Source: Bryobacterales bacterium (GTDB lineage Bacteria; Acidobacteriota; Terriglobia; Bryobacterales; Bryobacteraceae). Taken from it: 64,000 nt of DNA. How positions within the stretch are numbered: the first letter of the stretch is position 1; each line of letters begins with the position of its first letter. The position numbers and the translations under genes were made by a program. Location: the NCBI GenBank assembly GCA_016789905.1, contig JAEUQC010000109.1:1-64000 (forward strand). Direction: 5' to 3'. The notes under the pieces are model-generated. The model was not told the origin of the DNA, searched no databases, and was given only the letters and a program-made list of their open reading frames with translations. Positions 44,323 to 54,726 of the stretch are shown one piece after another.

Positions 44323-47300
44323 CTATTCAGTCGGACCAGGCGCAGTCCGTTTCGGTGTGAACCAGGAATACATCGCTGGCAGCAGGAACAGAGTCAACAG
44401 CGTGGACGACGCCAGACCGCCAATGACAACCGACGCCAGCGGCCGTTGTACTTCCGAACCCGCTGAGGTGGAAAGGGCCATCGGCAGGAACCCGAGACTG
44501 GCCACCAGCGCCGTCATCAGCACTGGCCGCAGGCGTAACGTGGCGCCTTCGGGCACGGCCTCTTCGTCGGACATTCCGGCGGCTCGCAGACGGTTGATCT
44601 GGCTCACCATGACAATGCCATTCAGCACCGCCACGCCGAATAAGGCAATGAACCCGATGGAGGCGCTGAGGTTCAGGTTCATATCCCGCAGCCACAGCGC
44701 GCCCACCCCGCCCACCAGCGCGAACGGCACGTTGCACAGAATCAGCATCGCCTGCCGCATGGAATAGAACGTGAAATAGAGCAGCGCGAAAATGGCCATC
44801 ACCGACAAGGGCAGCACCAGCGCCAGCCGGCCCAGCGCCCGCTCCTGGTTTTCAAACTGGCCGCCCCAATCAATGAAGTAGCCGGGCGGCAGCGGGACTT
44901 CGGCCGCCACACGGCGGCGGGCCTCGTCGGCAAAGCCGCCCAGGTCCCGGCCCTGGACGTTGCACTGCGCCACAATGCGCCGCATGCCATTCTCCCGGCT
45001 CACCACTTCCGGCCCGCGGGCGGTATGGATGCGCGCCACCTGGCCCAATAAAATCCTCTCTCCGCCCGGTGCCTGCAGCCGCACCTGCTCCAGCGCCTGC
45101 GGGCGTTCCCGGTACTGCTCCGGCAGCCGGACAACAATGCGGAATCGCCGCTGCCCGTCGATCATCTCACTCACCTGCCGGCCGCCCACCGCGGCTTCCA
45201 CCATTTCACGGATCTCGTCGATGTGCAGGCCATAGCGCGCCAGCGCGGCGCGGTCCGGTTCAATATGCAGCTCAGCTACACCGCTGGCCACCTCCATCTG
45301 CGCATCGGTGGCGCCGGGTACGCGCTCCAACACCCGGAAGGCCCGCAGGGCGAGCGCGTCCAGCGTGACCGGATCGTCGCCAAAAATCTTCACCGCGACG
45401 TCAGCCTTAATGCCGCTAATGGTCTCATCCAACCGCATTGCCATGGGCTGCGTGAAGTTATACCCCACACCTGGAACCGCTTCCAACGCCGCGCGCATCT
45501 TTACGATCAACTCCTCTTTCGTGCGGACCTTCCACTGTTCTTGCGGATGGAGCAACACGTACACGTCGCCTTCGAAGATGCCCATTTGGTCCGTGGCAAG
45601 ATCCGGCCTGCCCATTTTGGAAACGATGCCGCTGACCTCCGGAAGCGTCAGCAGCGCCTTTTCCACCTCGATGCTCAGCTTGTTCGAATCGGTGAGGGAA
45701 ATGCCCGGCAGTTTTTTTGTCTGCACCAGAATGGAGCCCTCTTCCAGCCGCGGCATGAATTCGGTGCCCAGGAAAGGGATGGAACCGAGCGCCACAATCG
45801 CGATGACGGCCCCGGTGGCGACAGTCAGCGCGCGTGCCCGCAGCGCCAGCAACAGCAGCCGCCGGTACAGGTCGCGGAACCGCTCGAACCAGCCCGTATC
45901 GCTGTGTGGCTTCACGCCGCGCCGCAAAGTATAGGAGGCCAATACCGGCATGGCGAACAACGCCAGCGCCAGCGAACCGGCCAGCGCGCTCACCACCGTC
46001 ACCGCCATGGGCCGGAACATCCGCCCTTCCAGCCCTTCCAGGAAGAAGATAGGCATGTACACCGCGATGATAATTCCCACGGCAAACACGATCGGGCGGG
46101 CCACTTCGTGCGCCGCGGTGCGAATGACGCTATTCACGTCCTCCTCCTCCGTCCGCGCCCCCAGCCTGGCCACCGCGTTCTCCATCATCACCACCGCGCC
46201 ATCCACAATCATGCCGAAATCCACTGCGCCCAGCGACATCAGATTCGCCGTCACGCCGAACCACTTCATGCCGATGAACCCGGCCAGCAATGACAAGGGA
46301 ATGACGGACGCCACCAGCAGCGCGGCCCGCACATTTCCCAAAAACAGCAGCAGCACCGCCATCACCAGCAGGCCCGCCTCCGCAAGGTTGCGCCGCACGG
46401 TGTCTATTGTCCGGTTGATCACTTCGCTTTGGTCGTAGAACGAGACGATTCGCGTGCCTTCCGGCATCTTCACCGTCTCCAGGCGCCGCTTCACCCGCGC
46501 GATCACTTCCCGCGAATTCTCGCCTTTCAGCATAATGGCCATCGCCGATACCGATTCCCCGCGGCCGTCCCGCAACGTGGCCCCCTGCCGCTGGATCGCG
46601 CCGATTTTCACGGTCGCCACATCGCGCACCAATACCGGTGTTCCCGCGCGGGAGGTGATAACGATGCTCTCCAGGTCCGAAGCGCGCGTTGCCCGGCCCT
46701 TGCCAACCACGGTGTGCTGCTCCCCGCCGAACTCAATAAATCCGCCGCCGAAATTCCCGTTGCTGGAAGAGACAGCGTTCTCCACATCCTCCAGCGATAG
46801 ACTGTAGCGCTCCAGCGCCTCCGGCCGGACCTCGATTTCATACTGCCGCGTCAGCCCGCCCCACGTCTCCACTTCCACAATTCCCGGCACCGTGCGCAGC
46901 AGCGGCCGGATCACCCAATCCAAAAACGCCTTCTTCTCATCCAAAGGCACTTTGTCGCCTTCGATGGTGAACTGGTAGACCTCGCCAAACGGTGTCGCAT
47001 TCGGCCCCAGGCCCGGCTCCAGCCCTGCCGGAATGCGGCCCCGCACCTCCTGCAGCCGTTCATTCACCAGTTGCCGCGCAAAGTACGGGCTCACCGAATC
47101 GTCAAAAACCACGGTAATCTTCGACAGCGCGAACTTACTTACCGAACGCGCTTCCGTCACCCGGGGCAGCCCCATCAGCGATGTCTCCATTGGCCAGGAG
47201 ACCAGTTTTTCCACTTCCGTTGGCGCCATGCCAGGGCAATCGGTAACCACCGTCACCTGGTTGTTGGTGAGATCGGGAAACGCATCAATAGGCAGTTCAA

Positions 47301-47394
47301 GGAGACTGAAAATCCCGCCTCCTATCAACAGCGCCAGCGCGGCCACCACCAGTACACGATTGCGGAGAGCGGCGTCGATGAAGCGATTGAGCAC
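44323..47394 (-). CDS. czcA: CzcA/CusA-family heavy-metal efflux RND pump
   Basis: The 1023-residue inner-membrane pump has the typical N-terminus NRVLVVAALALLIGGGIFSL and LPIDAFPDLTNNQVTV, 12 membrane helices and two large periplasmic loops. The TM4 proton-relay signature is VDFGMIVDGAVVMMEN. The DFG...DG...EN form is the one usual in divalent-cation (Zn/Co/Cd/Ni) pumps, rather than the pattern of CusA-type Cu/Ag pumps; I rank this as a moderate inference. It is the last gene of a three-gene operon, 6 bp after the adaptor stop. Confidence 0.92.
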   Translation of the reverse strand: MLNRFIDAALRNRVLVVAALALLIGGGIFSLLELPIDAFPDLTNNQVTVVTDCPGMAPTEVEKLVSWPMETSLMGLPRVTEARSVSKFALSKITVVFDDSVSPYFARQLVNERLQEVRGRIPAGLEPGLGPNATPFGEVYQFTIEGDKVPLDEKKAFLDWVIRPLLRTVPGIVEVETWGGLTRQYEIEVRPEALERYSLSLEDVENAVSSSNGNFGGGFIEFGGEQHTVVGKGRATRASDLESIVITSRAGTPVLVRDVATVKIGAIQRQGATLRDGRGESVSAMAIMLKGENSREVIARVKRRLETVKMPEGTRIVSFYDQSEVINRTIDTVRRNLAEAGLLVMAVLLLFLGNVRAALLVASVIPLSLLAGFIGMKWFGVTANLMSLGAVDFGMIVDGAVVMMENAVARLGARTEEEDVNSVIRTAAHEVARPIVFAVGIIIAVYMPIFFLEGLEGRMFRPMAVTVVSALAGSLALALFAMPVLASYTLRRGVKPHSDTGWFERFRDLYRRLLLLALRARALTVATGAVIAIVALGSIPFLGTEFMPRLEEGSILVQTKKLPGISLTDSNKLSIEVEKALLTLPEVSGIVSKMGRPDLATDQMGIFEGDVYVLLHPQEQWKVRTKEELIVKMRAALEAVPGVGYNFTQPMAMRLDETISGIKADVAVKIFGDDPVTLDALALRAFRVLERVPGATDAQMEVASGVAELHIEPDRAALARYGLHIDEIREMVEAAVGGRQVSEMIDGQRRFRIVVRLPEQYRERPQALEQVRLQAPGGERILLGQVARIHTARGPEVVSRENGMRRIVAQCNVQGRDLGGFADEARRRVAAEVPLPPGYFIDWGGQFENQERALGRLALVLPLSVMAIFALLYFTFYSMRQAMLILCNVPFALVGGVGALWLRDMNLNLSASIGFIALFGVAVLNGIVMVSQINRLRAAGMSDEEAVPEGATLRLRPVLMTALVASLGFLPMALSTSAGSEVQRPLASVVIGGLASSTLLTLFLLPAMYSWFTPKRTAPGPTE

Positions 47395-47400
47395 GAGTGT

Positions 47401-48612
47401 CTATTCCTCGGTGAGCGTCGATTTCAGCATCTCGGATTTCAACAGGAACGCCCCGTTCGTCACTACCCGATCCCCGGCGCTGAGACCGCTGACAATAGCG
47501 ATGCTGCCGCCCGCGCGGGCCCCGGTTTCCACCGGCCGCGCCAGAAATTTGCCCGTGCCGCTGGCTACAAATACAATTTGGTGTCCGCTCATTTCCTGAA
47601 TTGATTCCTGCGGTACGTAGAGCGCCTCACTGGTGCCGCCAACGGCCAGTTCCGCCGTCGCATACATCTCCGGCTTCAATTCGCCGCGGGGATTGGCCAG
47701 CACAATGCGCGCCTGCACGGTGCGCGTAGCGGCGTCCAGCAGGTCTCCCGTGCGGGTGAGACGGCCGCGAAACGGCCGGTCTTCAAACGCCCGCACGAAC
47801 ACGTCCGCCCCCATGCCCGTGCGCAGCCGTCCCATCGATTCTTCAGGAATGGCGGCAAGCATCCAAATGGACGCCAGATCACTGATGACGAACAGATCGT
47901 CCCCCGGCTTGGCAACGGACCCGGAACTGATGTTTCGGGAAATGACAACGCCCGCCGCCGGCGCCTTGATCGGCGACGTGTCGCCGTCATGATCAAACTC
48001 GCCCGGACGGTGTCCCGGCGGGTCTTCCGCCGGAACCTCAAGAAACTCCTCCAGGTGCTGGCGCGTCCGCTGCAGTTCCAATCGTGCCGCGTCGATACCG
48101 GCCACCACGTTTTTCAGCTCGCTTTCCGCATGTTCCCACTGTTCCTGGCTCGCCGCCTTCAAGTCCAGCAGCCGGCGGATGCGGTCGCGATTCTTTTCCG
48201 CGTAGGAGCGCTGCGTCTCCAGGCGTGTCAACTCCACCTTCGCCTTTTGATATGCGCTGCGCGATTCATGAATATCATGGCTATGCAGCCGCGCCAGAAC
48301 TTGCCCCTTCTGGACACGGTCACCGATATTCACAAAGACTTTCACCACGCGGCCATCCACCACCGCGCCCACTTTGTGCGTCTTTTCCTCGTCGGCCACC
48401 AGCCGTCCGTTGGCGCGAATCGTCAGCGCCACGTTTCGCCGCTCCACATCCGCAATGCGCAGCCCCGCCGTCTTTTGCAACTCCGGGCTCAGCCGCACTT
48501 CACCCGGCTCCGGCTTTGTTTCCGCCGCTTTCGCCGGCTCCGCCTTTGGCGCTTCCTGTTTCGCGCCGCAGCCGGCAAGCACGGCGAACGCAAGGAATGT
48601 CAATCGCTTCAC
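47401..48612 (-). CDS. czcB: Efflux RND periplasmic adaptor lipoprotein (CzcB-like)
   Basis: The 403-residue membrane-fusion protein has a lipoprotein signal (MKRLTFLAFAVLAGC, lipobox LAGC). The biotinyl-lipoyl-like halves are VGAVVDGRVVKVFVNIGDRVQKGQVLARL and APAAGVVISRNISSG, with an alpha-hairpin between them (about 135-205). The C-terminal VPQESIQEMSGHQIVFVASGTGKF is typical. It bridges the RND pump and the outer-membrane channel. Its ATG overlaps the stop of the tolC-like gene by 4 bp. The N-terminal Ala/Lys/Glu-rich linker has no metal-binding His cluster. Confidence 0.9.
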   Translation of the reverse strand: MKRLTFLAFAVLAGCGAKQEAPKAEPAKAAETKPEPGEVRLSPELQKTAGLRIADVERRNVALTIRANGRLVADEEKTHKVGAVVDGRVVKVFVNIGDRVQKGQVLARLHSHDIHESRSAYQKAKVELTRLETQRSYAEKNRDRIRRLLDLKAASQEQWEHAESELKNVVAGIDAARLELQRTRQHLEEFLEVPAEDPPGHRPGEFDHDGDTSPIKAPAAGVVISRNISSGSVAKPGDDLFVISDLASIWMLAAIPEESMGRLRTGMGADVFVRAFEDRPFRGRLTRTGDLLDAATRTVQARIVLANPRGELKPEMYATAELAVGGTSEALYVPQESIQEMSGHQIVFVASGTGKFLARPVETGARAGGSIAIVSGLSAGDRVVTNGAFLLKSEMLKSTLTEE

Positions 48613-49838
48613 GGCATGACCCCCATTGCCGTTTCCACGGCCGATTCACTGAGACGAAGCTCCGTCTGCGCCTGCACACGAAGCAGTTCCGTATCCAGCC
48701 GCACTCGCTCGGCGTCGAGCAATCGCAACAGGTCCGCACCGCCCTCGCGATAGGCCGCCTGGGCGATGCGCGCCGTGTCGCTGGCGTACGCAGTCAGCGT
48801 TCGCAGCATTCCGGTAATCTGCCCCTGGCGCAACCGGTAACCGGAGTACGCCGCCCGCACCTCCGCGCGAACCATCGCTTCGGCTGCGGCTGCGTTCGAA
48901 CGCGCCACACGCGTCTCCGCGCCGGCGGCGGCAATGTTTCCCTGGTTCTTGTTGCGCCACGGCAAGTCCATGTTCATGTACGCCAGCAGCCCATCGTATC
49001 CATTCGTCCGTTTGTAGCCGCCGGACAAATCGATATCCGGGCGCGCCAGCGCGGCCTGCAACTGCTCGTTTGCCATCGCGGCGCCGATGGCCTGCCGTGC
49101 CAGCCGAACCTCCGCCCGGCGGCTCAGCGCCTCCTCCGGACTTTCGGGCGGCATCGGTGTGGACGTATCGATTTCCCCCGAAAGCGTCAAATTCTCATCG
49201 AACGCCGTTCGCCCCATCTCCCGTTGCAGATTGATGGTGGCCCGTTCGGCGGCAAGCGTGGCGCCGGCCGCCGCCAGCCGCATCCGCTCCATCTCCAGCC
49301 GCACGCGGATCAGATCCGCCTCCGCCATGTTTCCCTCGCGAACCCGCACCTCGTGATAGCTAACCGTCTGGGCGAAATTGGTGAGCGTCTCTTTGTAGAC
49401 CCGCGTGATGCGCGCCGCTCCTAGTGCCGCCCAGAACGCTTCCCGCACTTGCGCCGCTATCCGTTGGGCCAACAGGTCGCGCGCAATAGCCGCCAGTTCC
49501 TTATTCGCCTCCGCCAGGCCTGTCCGCCGCTCCCGTTTGCGGGCCGTCTCCAGTGTCTGCGACAGATAGATGAAATGGTCGTTTTCGGTAAACGGACGGT
49601 AGGGCGTCTGCCACCCGCCGCGTACATTTTCCATCTGCAACGAAAGCCTTGGATTCGGCTTCAGCGACGCTTGCTCCAGCAACCCCTGGGCCGTCGAAAC
49701 CCGGCCATCGGCGGCGGCCAGCAGCGGGTGATTCGTAATGGCTTCCCGGAGCGCTCCGGCAAGCGTTAATGGCTGCTGGCCGGAAAGCGCCGAGGCACCG
49801 AGTATGGCCAGAACGAAAAGAAACCGCCGAACCCTCAC
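48609..49838 (-). CDS. czcC: TolC-family outer-membrane efflux channel (CzcC-like)
   Basis: The 409-residue protein has a signal peptide (FLFVLAILGASALSG) and two outer-membrane efflux protein repeats of long amphipathic helices (e.g. PKPRLSLQMENVRGGW-like start and AKELAAIARDLLAQRIAAQVREAFW). It starts the operon tolC-like, adaptor, pump, i.e. czcCBA order. No MerR/ArsR-type regulator or two-component pair lies next to it. The 238 bp before it, shared with the divergent DUF1549 gene, should hold its promoter. Confidence 0.88.
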   Translation of the reverse strand: MRVRRFLFVLAILGASALSGQQPLTLAGALREAITNHPLLAAADGRVSTAQGLLEQASLKPNPRLSLQMENVRGGWQTPYRPFTENDHFIYLSQTLETARKRERRTGLAEANKELAAIARDLLAQRIAAQVREAFWAALGAARITRVYKETLTNFAQTVSYHEVRVREGNMAEADLIRVRLEMERMRLAAAGATLAAERATINLQREMGRTAFDENLTLSGEIDTSTPMPPESPEEALSRRAEVRLARQAIGAAMANEQLQAALARPDIDLSGGYKRTNGYDGLLAYMNMDLPWRNKNQGNIAAAGAETRVARSNAAAAEAMVRAEVRAAYSGYRLRQGQITGMLRTLTAYASDTARIAQAAYREGGADLLRLLDAERVRLDTELLRVQAQTELRLSESAVETAMGVMP

Positions 49839-50076
49839 TCCCTTATCCTAGCAAACAATTGTCTAGTGTTTTCAATCATTTACAGGCGCAATCGAGTTGC
49901 AGGTAGTACGTAGGAACCGTAGGTTGTTCAGGAAATTTTACTGAGAAGCGAAACTAGCCGATTCCAGGAGGGTTCGATCCCCTAGAATCAAGGTGATGAT
50001 CGCCGCGATTCAAGAAGAAGCCGGGGCGTCATCGGGGCCAGAGTAACGCCTGGGATAGTTAGGGGACGAATTCAAG

Positions 50077-52047
50077 ATGAAACGCAGTGCCTATCTAGCG
50101 CTGGCGTCCGTAGGAATCGTTGTTTCCGGCGGAACGCTTTTGTGGGGACAATCGGCGGAAAACTCCGTCGTGGAAGCCGATCATGCCGAGTGCGCCTACT
50201 TCGGGCCGAAACGAGCTCAGTTTACCGAAACCGTTTTGAGCGCGGCCAGACGGCTGCGCGATCCGCTGGCCCAGCAAACAGAAGAAGTGGTGGCGCGCCT
50301 GGGGGGCCTGGCCGGAACTCAGGATTTCGTGCCCGGCGGCAGCCGGACGAACTCTAGCCTCAAGGGCTCCGGCTCCGGCAATCTAATCGATAAGCACATC
50401 TTCGGCGTCCTCCAAAGCAAGGGGATTGAACCTGCCGCGCGGACCAACGACTACGAGTTCATTCGTCGCATCACTCTGGATTTAACCGGGCGGGTCCCCA
50501 AGCCGGAACGAGTCACTGCCTTCGTGTCCGATGCTGATCCGGACAAGCGCGCTAAATATGTGGACGAGTTGCTCGGTTCCAGCGAATGGACCGACAAGTG
50601 GACGATGTTCTTCGGCGATCTCTACCGGAATACAGACCAGATTCGCGCCACCAACACCCTGCGGCGCGCCGAGGGTCGCGAAGCCTTTTACAACTGGATC
50701 TACAACTCGCTCAAAGACGGCAAGCCCTATAACCGCATGGCCTTTGAACTGATCACCGCCGAGGGGCAGAATTCGTGGACGCAGGGCGAACTGAACTGGC
50801 AGGTGGGGAATCGCACCACCGGCGGCCCCGTGCAGGATCACTATGACCAGATGGCGGCGGCCACCATGGAGACCTTCCTCGGCAACAGCCACTTCAACTG
50901 CATCGTGTGCCACAACGGGCGTGGCCACGTGGACACGTTGAGCCTGTGGGGCAAAAGCGCCAGCCGCATGCAGGCCTATGGATTCGCCGCGTTCTTCGCC
51001 CAAACGACGTTCGTGCAGCAGCCGCGAGCCGAACGCCCCGATCCGAATATTTACTACTGGACCGTAGGCCTGAACCGGCAAGGCACCTATGCGCTAAACA
51101 CCACCACCGGCAACCGGCCGCCGCGCCAGCCCATTGGCTCCATGCGCGTCGTCACCCCGGTTTATCCGTTCGGGGACGGACTTACCGCCAATGGCGGGGA
51201 ATCGCCCCGCGCCGCCGCCGCCCGCCTGGTAACCACGGACTTCAACTTTGCCCGCGCCACCGTGAACTACATTTGGAAGGAACTTATGGTCCGCGGCTTG
51301 GTGGAGCCGGTGAATCAAATGGACCCGGATCGCCTGGATCCGGACAATCCGCCACCGGCGCCGTGGACGCTCCAGCCGTCGAATGCCGCGCTGCTGCGCG
51401 ACTTGGCGCAGGACTTCATCGATAATGGCTACAACCTGAAATCGCTCATGCGGCGCATTGCGACCTCCGATGCCTACCAGCTCAGCGCCCGCTATAGCGG
51501 CCAGTGGAATTCGGCTTGGGATAATCTCCACGCGCGCCGGCTGGTGAAGCGCCTTTGGGCGGAAGAGGTGTACGACGCCATCGCGCAGACATCGAACATT
51601 CCCGGCCCGGTCACCATGGCCATTACCACTCGGGTTCCCAACGGGGCCGTCGCGCAGACACGCGTTGTCCAGAACGCCATGCAGACCACTAGCCCGGCTT
51701 CCCGTGGCGCCGCCGCGGCCTTCCTGAATCCTTTCTATCCGGGCGACCGCGAGGATGCCGAGCGGCGCCGCGACGGCTCCGACCAGCAGGCCCTGACGCT
51801 GATGAACAACAACTTCGTCATGACGCGGACTCGCGCCACCGCCGCCGGCTCCCTTCTCCAGCGCAATATCAACAAGACGGACCGCGAGTTGATCGACACG
51901 CTCTATCTCGCCGTTCTCTCCCGGCTGCCGGATGAATCGGAGCGCGCCACCGCCGGCACCGCCCTCACCTCCGGAAACCGCCAGCAGTCGGCGGAAAACC
52001 TGCTCTGGTCGCTCTATAACAAAGTCGACTTCTTCTTTAACTACTAA
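50077..52047 (+). CDS. Exported DUF1549/DUF1553 protein with one haem-c motif
   Basis: The 656-residue protein has a signal segment (AYLALASVGIVVSGGTLLWG). A DUF1549 domain covers about 95-290 (IDKHIFGVLQSKGI, FIRRITLDLTGRVP, YVDELLGSSEWTDKW). A CIVCH haem-binding motif follows at about 275, then a DUF1553 domain at about 370-640 (ATVNYIWKELMVRGLVEP, MRRIATSDAYQLSARY). Such proteins are abundant in planctomycetes and acidobacteria and always partner a DUF1501 protein, as here 22 bp downstream. The role is unknown but is thought to be periplasmic redox or polymer handling. Confidence 0.88.
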   Translation: MKRSAYLALASVGIVVSGGTLLWGQSAENSVVEADHAECAYFGPKRAQFTETVLSAARRLRDPLAQQTEEVVARLGGLAGTQDFVPGGSRTNSSLKGSGSGNLIDKHIFGVLQSKGIEPAARTNDYEFIRRITLDLTGRVPKPERVTAFVSDADPDKRAKYVDELLGSSEWTDKWTMFFGDLYRNTDQIRATNTLRRAEGREAFYNWIYNSLKDGKPYNRMAFELITAEGQNSWTQGELNWQVGNRTTGGPVQDHYDQMAAATMETFLGNSHFNCIVCHNGRGHVDTLSLWGKSASRMQAYGFAAFFAQTTFVQQPRAERPDPNIYYWTVGLNRQGTYALNTTTGNRPPRQPIGSMRVVTPVYPFGDGLTANGGESPRAAAARLVTTDFNFARATVNYIWKELMVRGLVEPVNQMDPDRLDPDNPPPAPWTLQPSNAALLRDLAQDFIDNGYNLKSLMRRIATSDAYQLSARYSGQWNSAWDNLHARRLVKRLWAEEVYDAIAQTSNIPGPVTMAITTRVPNGAVAQTRVVQNAMQTTSPASRGAAAAFLNPFYPGDREDAERRRDGSDQQALTLMNNNFVMTRTRATAAGSLLQRNINKTDRELIDTLYLAVLSRLPDESERATAGTALTSGNRQQSAENLLWSLYNKVDFFFNY

Positions 52048-52069
52048 AAAGGCTACGGAGACCATCACC

Positions 52070-53470
52070 ATGCGCAACGAATCCACTTTCCGCCGCTTTG
52101 TAGGGAAGAATCCGCACCACCACGTTCCTTTCTACGCCCGCCCCACCGGCAGCCGCCGGGACTTTTTCCGGCTGCTCGGCGCCGGCGTCACCGGCAGTTA
52201 CGCGCTGTCGAATTCGCTCCACGCCCAGGTGGTAAAAAGCCAGCCGGTCCAGACCAAGAACACCGCCAAAAACGTGATCTTCATGCTGCTTTCCGGCGCG
52301 CCCAGTCACGTCGATACCTTCGATCTGAAAATGACCAACGGCGTAACGCCTTCGGCTTTCAACCCCGCTACGCTGAAAGGGGTCATCTGGAACGCGGGCG
52401 TGTTCCCCAAGCTGGGCGCGCAGTTTGACGATATCGCGCTGGTGCGATCCACGCGGGCCTGGGCAGCGCAGCACACCCTGGGCCAGACGTGGGTCCAAAT
52501 TGGCCGTAGCCCCGCCGCCGTCCTTGGTGACGTTGCCCCGAACATGGGCGCCATCGTTTCCATCGAAAAGCGGGCCGAGCGGACCGCCTCGCAGATATTC
52601 CCCACCTTCCTGGCGTTGAACTCCGATGGCGCCATCGGCGCCGGTTACCTGCCCGCCTACTACGAGCCCTTCAAAATGGCGCCCAGCGCCGCCGGCCTCC
52701 CCAATACCACCAACCCCGATGGCGCCACGCGGCTGGCTGCCAAGTACGACCTTCTGCAGGCGCTCGACAACCCGCTCCGTGTCAACTCGCCCTACGGCGA
52801 CCCCATGACTGACTTTGCCGCCTTCTATCAATCCGCCCGCGGGCTGATGTACAACGCCGCCGTCGATAAGGCGTTCAAGTTCACCACGGCCGATAGCACT
52901 CGCTATGGCGGCACTTCCTTTGGCAATGCCCTGCTGACGGCCAAGCAGGTTCTGGAAGCCAACATGGGTACGCGCTATATCCAGGTCACTCTTGGCGGTT
53001 GGGATATGCACAACGACATCTACACCACCGCCGCGGGCCAGAACTCTATCTTCTCGCTCGGCAAGGTGGTTGACGATGCGCTCAGCACCTTGATTTCGGA
53101 CCTGAAATCGAACGGGCAATTGAACGAGACTCTCATCGTCATGATGGGCGAATTCGGCCGCACGGTGGGCCAGCTTTCCTCCACGGCCGGTCGCGATCAC
53201 TACCTGCAGCAGTTCGTCTTTTTCGCCGGCGGCGGCGTAAAGGGCGGGCGCGCCATCGGCACCACCGATCCCACCGGCGCGCGCACGGAAGAATTTGGCT
53301 GGTCTGGCGATCGCGATGTGCGAGTGGAAGACGTGGAGGCCACCATCTACTCCGCCCTAGGTATCAACTGGACGAATATCCGTTACGACGATCCCTTCGG
53401 CCGCGGCTTTGAGTATGTGCCCTACGCCAACGAGGGGCTCTATAAACCGATTCACGAACTGTGGGGGTAG
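52070..53470 (+). CDS. Exported DUF1501 protein (sulfatase-like fold)
   Basis: From the ATG at 52070 (GGAG 9 nt upstream) the product has 466 residues. It has a Tat signal (SRRDFFRLLGAGVTG) and the DUF1501 core: KNVIFMLLSGAPSHVDTFDLK, GDVAPNMGAIVS, QVTLGGWDMHNDIY, TLIVMMGEFGRTVG and GRDHYLQQFVFFAGGGVKGG. DUF1501 belongs to the alkaline phosphatase/sulfatase-like superfamily, with conserved Asp/His metal ligands (D in HVDTFD, D and H in GWDMH, E in GEFGR, DH in GRDH). It forms a conserved pair with the upstream DUF1549/1553 gene. Confidence 0.9.
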   Translation: MRNESTFRRFVGKNPHHHVPFYARPTGSRRDFFRLLGAGVTGSYALSNSLHAQVVKSQPVQTKNTAKNVIFMLLSGAPSHVDTFDLKMTNGVTPSAFNPATLKGVIWNAGVFPKLGAQFDDIALVRSTRAWAAQHTLGQTWVQIGRSPAAVLGDVAPNMGAIVSIEKRAERTASQIFPTFLALNSDGAIGAGYLPAYYEPFKMAPSAAGLPNTTNPDGATRLAAKYDLLQALDNPLRVNSPYGDPMTDFAAFYQSARGLMYNAAVDKAFKFTTADSTRYGGTSFGNALLTAKQVLEANMGTRYIQVTLGGWDMHNDIYTTAAGQNSIFSLGKVVDDALSTLISDLKSNGQLNETLIVMMGEFGRTVGQLSSTAGRDHYLQQFVFFAGGGVKGGRAIGTTDPTGARTEEFGWSGDRDVRVEDVEATIYSALGINWTNIRYDDPFGRGFEYVPYANEGLYKPIHELWG

Positions 53471-53531
53471 TGCGGCTGGCATTGGGGCGAAAGGCATTTA
53501 CCCCGGGCCGCGCCGCGGGCATACTGTCCTC

Positions 53532-54698
53532 ATGCGCGTCCTCCTCTTTGCTTGCCTGGCCCCGGTTCTGCTCGCGCAACCCTCTCGCGAAGAACGTTGG
53601 CTCGCCGATCTTGATGTTCTCCTCACCACGCTCCAATCGCGGCATCCGGGGCTCTACAACAAGGTCTCCCGCGATTCCTGGGACCAGGCCGCCGCCTCCC
53701 TGCGCGAACGCATACCCGCGCTCTCCGATGTCGAAATTGCCCTGGAATTGGCGCGGATCACGGCCTTTGCCGGCGATGGCCACACGCTTCTGAATCTGCG
53801 CACCAGCCCCCTTTTCAACTCCATGCCCCTGCGCGTGCAGTGGTTCGACGAAGGCTGGGTGGTTACCGGCGCCCCCGCCGATCAGGGCTCCATGGTGGGC
53901 ACGGTGATCACTCGCATCGACAACACCCCGATTGAAGAAGTCATTGAAAAGCTCCGTCCCTACATCTCTCACGAAAATGAGTGGTGGTTCCGGAATCAAG
54001 TCCTCAACTACATCATCAGTCCGGAAATCCTCTTCGCGCTGGGCATTCAGTTGGACCGCGCACGGCTCACCATCAATGGCGAAATGTCCCTCCCCTCCGT
54101 TCCCGCCACCATCACCGTCGGCCCCATTCTCTCCCAGCCCCGCTTCCCGCTCTGGTCTCGTTACGGAACCGTGTTCTACTGGTTTCACTACCTGCCGGAC
54201 AGCCGGACCGTTTACTTCAAATACAATGTGTGCGCGGAGATGTCCCTGGTCCCCGCCGCCCGCTTCCGTGCGGACCTGGCGGCGTTTCTGCAGTCGAACC
54301 CCGTCGATCGTGTCATCATCGACGTCCGAAACAACACCGGCGGCAACAGTGCGGTGCTCTCCCGCCTCCTCCCTCCCATCCCCTCGCAAATGAAGCGAAT
54401 CGTCATTACCGGGCGCCAGACCTTTTCCAGCGGCATGCTCGCCGCCGAAGAACTCTCTCGCGCCGGATGGACTTTGCTCGGCGAACCTACCGGCGGCAAA
54501 CCAACGTCGTTCGGCGAGGTGTTAACCTTTACGCTTCCCTATTCCGGCATCCGCGGCCAGTTCTCCACTCGCCTCTTCACCGGCCTCGTGCAGCGGCAAA
54601 ACGACGCACTTCTTCCCGATGTTCTCGTGCCCTGGACGTGGCAATCGTTCTCCCAGGAACTGGACCCATTTCTGGAGTCCGCCCTGACGCTGAACTAG
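53532..54698 (+). CDS. Secreted S41-like (tail-specific) serine peptidase family protein
   Basis: The product has 388 residues from the ATG at 53532, with a signal peptide (MRVLLFACLAPVLLAQ). The helical N-terminal part has SRHPGLYNKVSRDSWD, typical of acidobacterial S41-related proteins. The peptidase core shows IIDVRNNTGGNSAVL (about 258-272), GRQTFSSGMLAAEEL with the nucleophile Ser, and LLGEPTGGKPTSFGE. The catalytic Lys normally found four residues after the Ser region in canonical CtpA is not obvious, so activity is uncertain. A degenerate PDZ-like segment (VGTVITRIDNTPIEEV) precedes the core. It appears to be a single gene. Confidence 0.72.
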   Translation: MRVLLFACLAPVLLAQPSREERWLADLDVLLTTLQSRHPGLYNKVSRDSWDQAAASLRERIPALSDVEIALELARITAFAGDGHTLLNLRTSPLFNSMPLRVQWFDEGWVVTGAPADQGSMVGTVITRIDNTPIEEVIEKLRPYISHENEWWFRNQVLNYIISPEILFALGIQLDRARLTINGEMSLPSVPATITVGPILSQPRFPLWSRYGTVFYWFHYLPDSRTVYFKYNVCAEMSLVPAARFRADLAAFLQSNPVDRVIIDVRNNTGGNSAVLSRLLPPIPSQMKRIVITGRQTFSSGMLAAEELSRAGWTLLGEPTGGKPTSFGEVLTFTLPYSGIRGQFSTRLFTGLVQRQNDALLPDVLVPWTWQSFSQELDPFLESALTLN

Positions 54699-54726
54699 GC
54701 CCTGCTATCCTGGAATCTGAAGCCCT

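Noticed and set aside
49969..49983. T-arm-like sequence AGGGTTCGATCCCCT before the DUF1549 gene
   Set aside because: A four-bp stem and TTCGATC loop fit a tRNA T arm, but no acceptor, D or anticodon arms can be placed around it.
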